This document shows, piece after piece, positions 5,494 through 6,569 of a stretch of DNA of 6,569 bases (the stretch's first letter is position 1; each line of letters begins with the position of its first letter). Location: positions 1 to 6,569 of the forward strand of contig CACPCY010000027.1 of NCBI GenBank assembly GCA_902632575.1, in the 5' to 3' direction. Both the position numbers and the translations under genes were made by a program. Under the pieces are notes generated by a model, which searched no databases, was not told the origin of the DNA, and saw only the letters and a list, made by a program, of their open reading frames with translations. Origin of the DNA: an uncultured Alphaproteobacteria bacterium. GTDB taxonomy: Bacteria > Pseudomonadota > Alphaproteobacteria > HIMB59.

Positions 5494-5829
5494 ATGATTT
5501 TTGCTTTAAAAGTTTTATTAGCTGCTCTTGTGATTGCATTTGCAAGTTGGCTTTCCGGTAAAAAACCTGAGCTATCTGGATTTATTATCGCTCTTCCTAT
5601 AGCAAGTATAATAGCCATAGCGTTCTCTTTCTTAGAGCATAAAAATACCGAAAATACTGTAATATTTGCAAAAAGCATTCTTATTGGTGTACCTGTCTCA
5701 TACATATTTTTCTTACCTTTTTTCTTTGCAAAAAATCTATATATGAATTTTTGGTTAATTTATTTGATTGGATTGACTTTACTCGTAATAGGATATTTTG
5801 TTCATAAATATATTATGAGTTTAATTTGA
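5494..5829 (+). CDS. Small four-helix inner membrane protein, possibly DUF3147/GlpM-like
   Basis: This encodes 111 residues that are almost all membrane: helices at about 2-20, 27-47, 56-80 and 85-106, joined by short polar loops (SGKKPE at 21-26, EHKNTE at 48-53). The order of features, with an N-terminal KVLLAALV, a SGFIIALP segment and a VPVSYIFFLPFF helix, recalls DUF3147/GlpM-like small membrane proteins, but I am not sure of the family. Function is unknown; nothing catalytic is visible. It begins 30 bases after the DUF4198 gene and its TGA abuts the GST start codon (TGAATG), so it is likely cotranscribed and translationally coupled with the GST. It has no Shine-Dalgarno sequence. A minus-strand frame across this gene (5460-5705) is regarded as a shadow. 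Confidence 0.82.
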   Translation: MIFALKVLLAALVIAFASWLSGKKPELSGFIIALPIASIIAIAFSFLEHKNTENTVIFAKSILIGVPVSYIFFLPFFFAKNLYMNFWLIYLIGLTLLVIGYFVHKYIMSLI

Positions 5830-6444
5830 ATGTTTGAGTTATTCGCAGACTCAACTCCAAATGCAAGAAAAATTTCAATAATGTTAGAGGAGATTAATGA
5901 GAATTATGATCTGACTTTAATTAATTTAAATAAGGGTGAACAATTTTACGATGAGTTTAAAAAAATTTCTCCATTTTCAAAAATTCCTGTTTTAAGACAT
6001 AATAAAAAGACCATATTTGAGTCTGGTGCTATCTTAATTTATTTAGCTGATTTATCAGGAGAGTTTTATGGCTCAAATCAAAGTTTAACAACTCAGTGGT
6101 TGATGGCTCAAATTGGTTATATAGGCCCAATGTTAGGTCAGCATCATCAATTTCATCATTATAATCTCGGTAAAAGTGATTTTGGTGAAGAGAGGTATTT
6201 TAAAATCGCAGAAACGATATACAAAAATTTAGATAATCATTTATCTATAAATGAATATTTGGCAAATGAATATTCAATTGCAGATATTGCAACATTTCCT
6301 TGGATCGCTAGACATCCAATTCATGATATAGGTCTGAATAAATATATCAATTTATTACGCTGGTATAATCAAATATCACTTAGACCTGCTGTCTTAAAAG
6401 GATATGATTTATTTAAGGATGGCTCAACACCACCTCCCGCGTAA
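5830..6444 (+). CDS. Nu-class glutathione S-transferase (YfcG/YghU-like)
   Basis: This encodes 204 residues, the usual length. The N-terminal thioredoxin-like domain (1-75) has STPNARKISIMLEE (8-21) with Thr9 and Asn11 in the glutathione-contact loop, the cis-proline in KIPVL (51-55), and ESGAILIYLA (64-73), where Glu64-Ser65 bind the glutathione gamma-glutamyl end. The helical domain shows GPMLGQHHQFHH (99-110), the feature most typical of the Nu class, then SIADIATFPW (149-158), the conserved folding module. E. coli YfcG and YghU are known as disulfide-bond reductases using glutathione, with little classical transferase activity, so a thiol-disulfide role in the cytoplasm is likely. It starts directly at the preceding stop and is followed after 5 bases by a CxxC oxidoreductase gene, fitting a redox pair. 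Confident on class, less so on substrate. Confidence 0.94.
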   Translation: MFELFADSTPNARKISIMLEEINENYDLTLINLNKGEQFYDEFKKISPFSKIPVLRHNKKTIFESGAILIYLADLSGEFYGSNQSLTTQWLMAQIGYIGPMLGQHHQFHHYNLGKSDFGEERYFKIAETIYKNLDNHLSINEYLANEYSIADIATFPWIARHPIHDIGLNKYINLLRWYNQISLRPAVLKGYDLFKDGSTPPPA

Positions 6445-6449
6445 TCAAA

Positions 6450-6569
6450 ATGAAAGTATACTTTAATGGTTCATGTAATATTTGTAATGCAGAAATAAGT
6501 CATTATAAAAAGAAAACCTTTAATATAAACTATGTTGATATTTCAAAAATTAAAGATGAGCATATAAAT
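6450..6569 (+). CDS. DCC-family thiol-disulfide oxidoreductase (DUF393), N-terminal part, cut by the right edge
   Basis: The first 40 codons of a gene run in frame to the window end. The start reads MKVYFNGSCNICNAEISHYK, which matches the opening of DUF393 proteins (a short strand, then a D/N-G-x-C-x-x-C loop and a helix). Cys9 and Cys12 form the CxxC pair; Asn6 stands where Asp is usual. Such proteins are thioredoxin-like and usually 110-140 residues, so about two thirds is missing here. The ATG follows the GST stop by 5 bases with no Shine-Dalgarno, implying a shared transcript. The redox role is inferred from the family. Confidence 0.82.
   Translation, partial: MKVYFNGSCNICNAEISHYKKKTFNINYVDISKIKDEHIN

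Noticed and set aside
5460..5705. Minus-strand open frame of 81 codons opposite the small membrane protein
   Set aside because: The plus frame has clean membrane helices, tight spacing to neighbours and a start abutting the GST; the antisense frame has no comparable pattern.

Overview
The window is AT-rich (about one third G+C by eye) and almost wholly coding. Genes overlap by 4 bp or sit only 0-30 bp apart, and few have a Shine-Dalgarno sequence. There are no mobile elements, RNA genes, CRISPR arrays or gene-free stretches over 100 bp. This suits a streamlined, probably free-living marine bacterium. The protein flavours (AIG2-like cyclotransferase with a W-rich tail, secreted RHA histidine phosphatase, HupE/UreJ_2 plus DUF4198 pair, Nu-class GST) suggest an alphaproteobacterium, but this assignment is an inference.

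Left part (1-2969): a complete 5-oxoprolinase (PxpA, PxpB, PxpC) is encoded in two divergent arms. pxpB-pxpC run leftward and overlap at an ATGA junction. pxpA runs rightward and starts only 23 bp from pxpB. Directly after pxpA comes a gamma-glutamylcyclotransferase-like gene, whose family releases 5-oxoproline, the substrate of PxpABC. Together they could convert gamma-glutamyl compounds to 5-oxoproline and then, with ATP, to glutamate. A short open frame running off the left edge may be a further leftward gene.

Middle part (2966-5463): a secreted histidine phosphatase overlaps the cyclotransferase gene by 4 bp. It ends tail-to-tail with a leftward HupE/UreJ_2 membrane protein gene, the two stop codons interlocking in one TTAA. 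Divergent from hupE, with start codons only 6 bp apart, lies a DUF4198 exported protein gene. Both families are linked to nickel or other metal uptake, and both predicted mature proteins would begin with His-Glu.

Right part (5494-6569): a rightward string continues with a small four-helix membrane protein, a Nu-class (YfcG/YghU-like) glutathione S-transferase, and the first 40 codons of a DCC-family (DUF393) CxxC thiol oxidoreductase cut by the right edge. The last two suggest a thiol-redox theme.

The most interesting points are the pyroglutamate-salvage grouping with a motif-divergent PxpA, and the head-to-head HupE/DUF4198 pair with possible N-terminal histidine metal sites.
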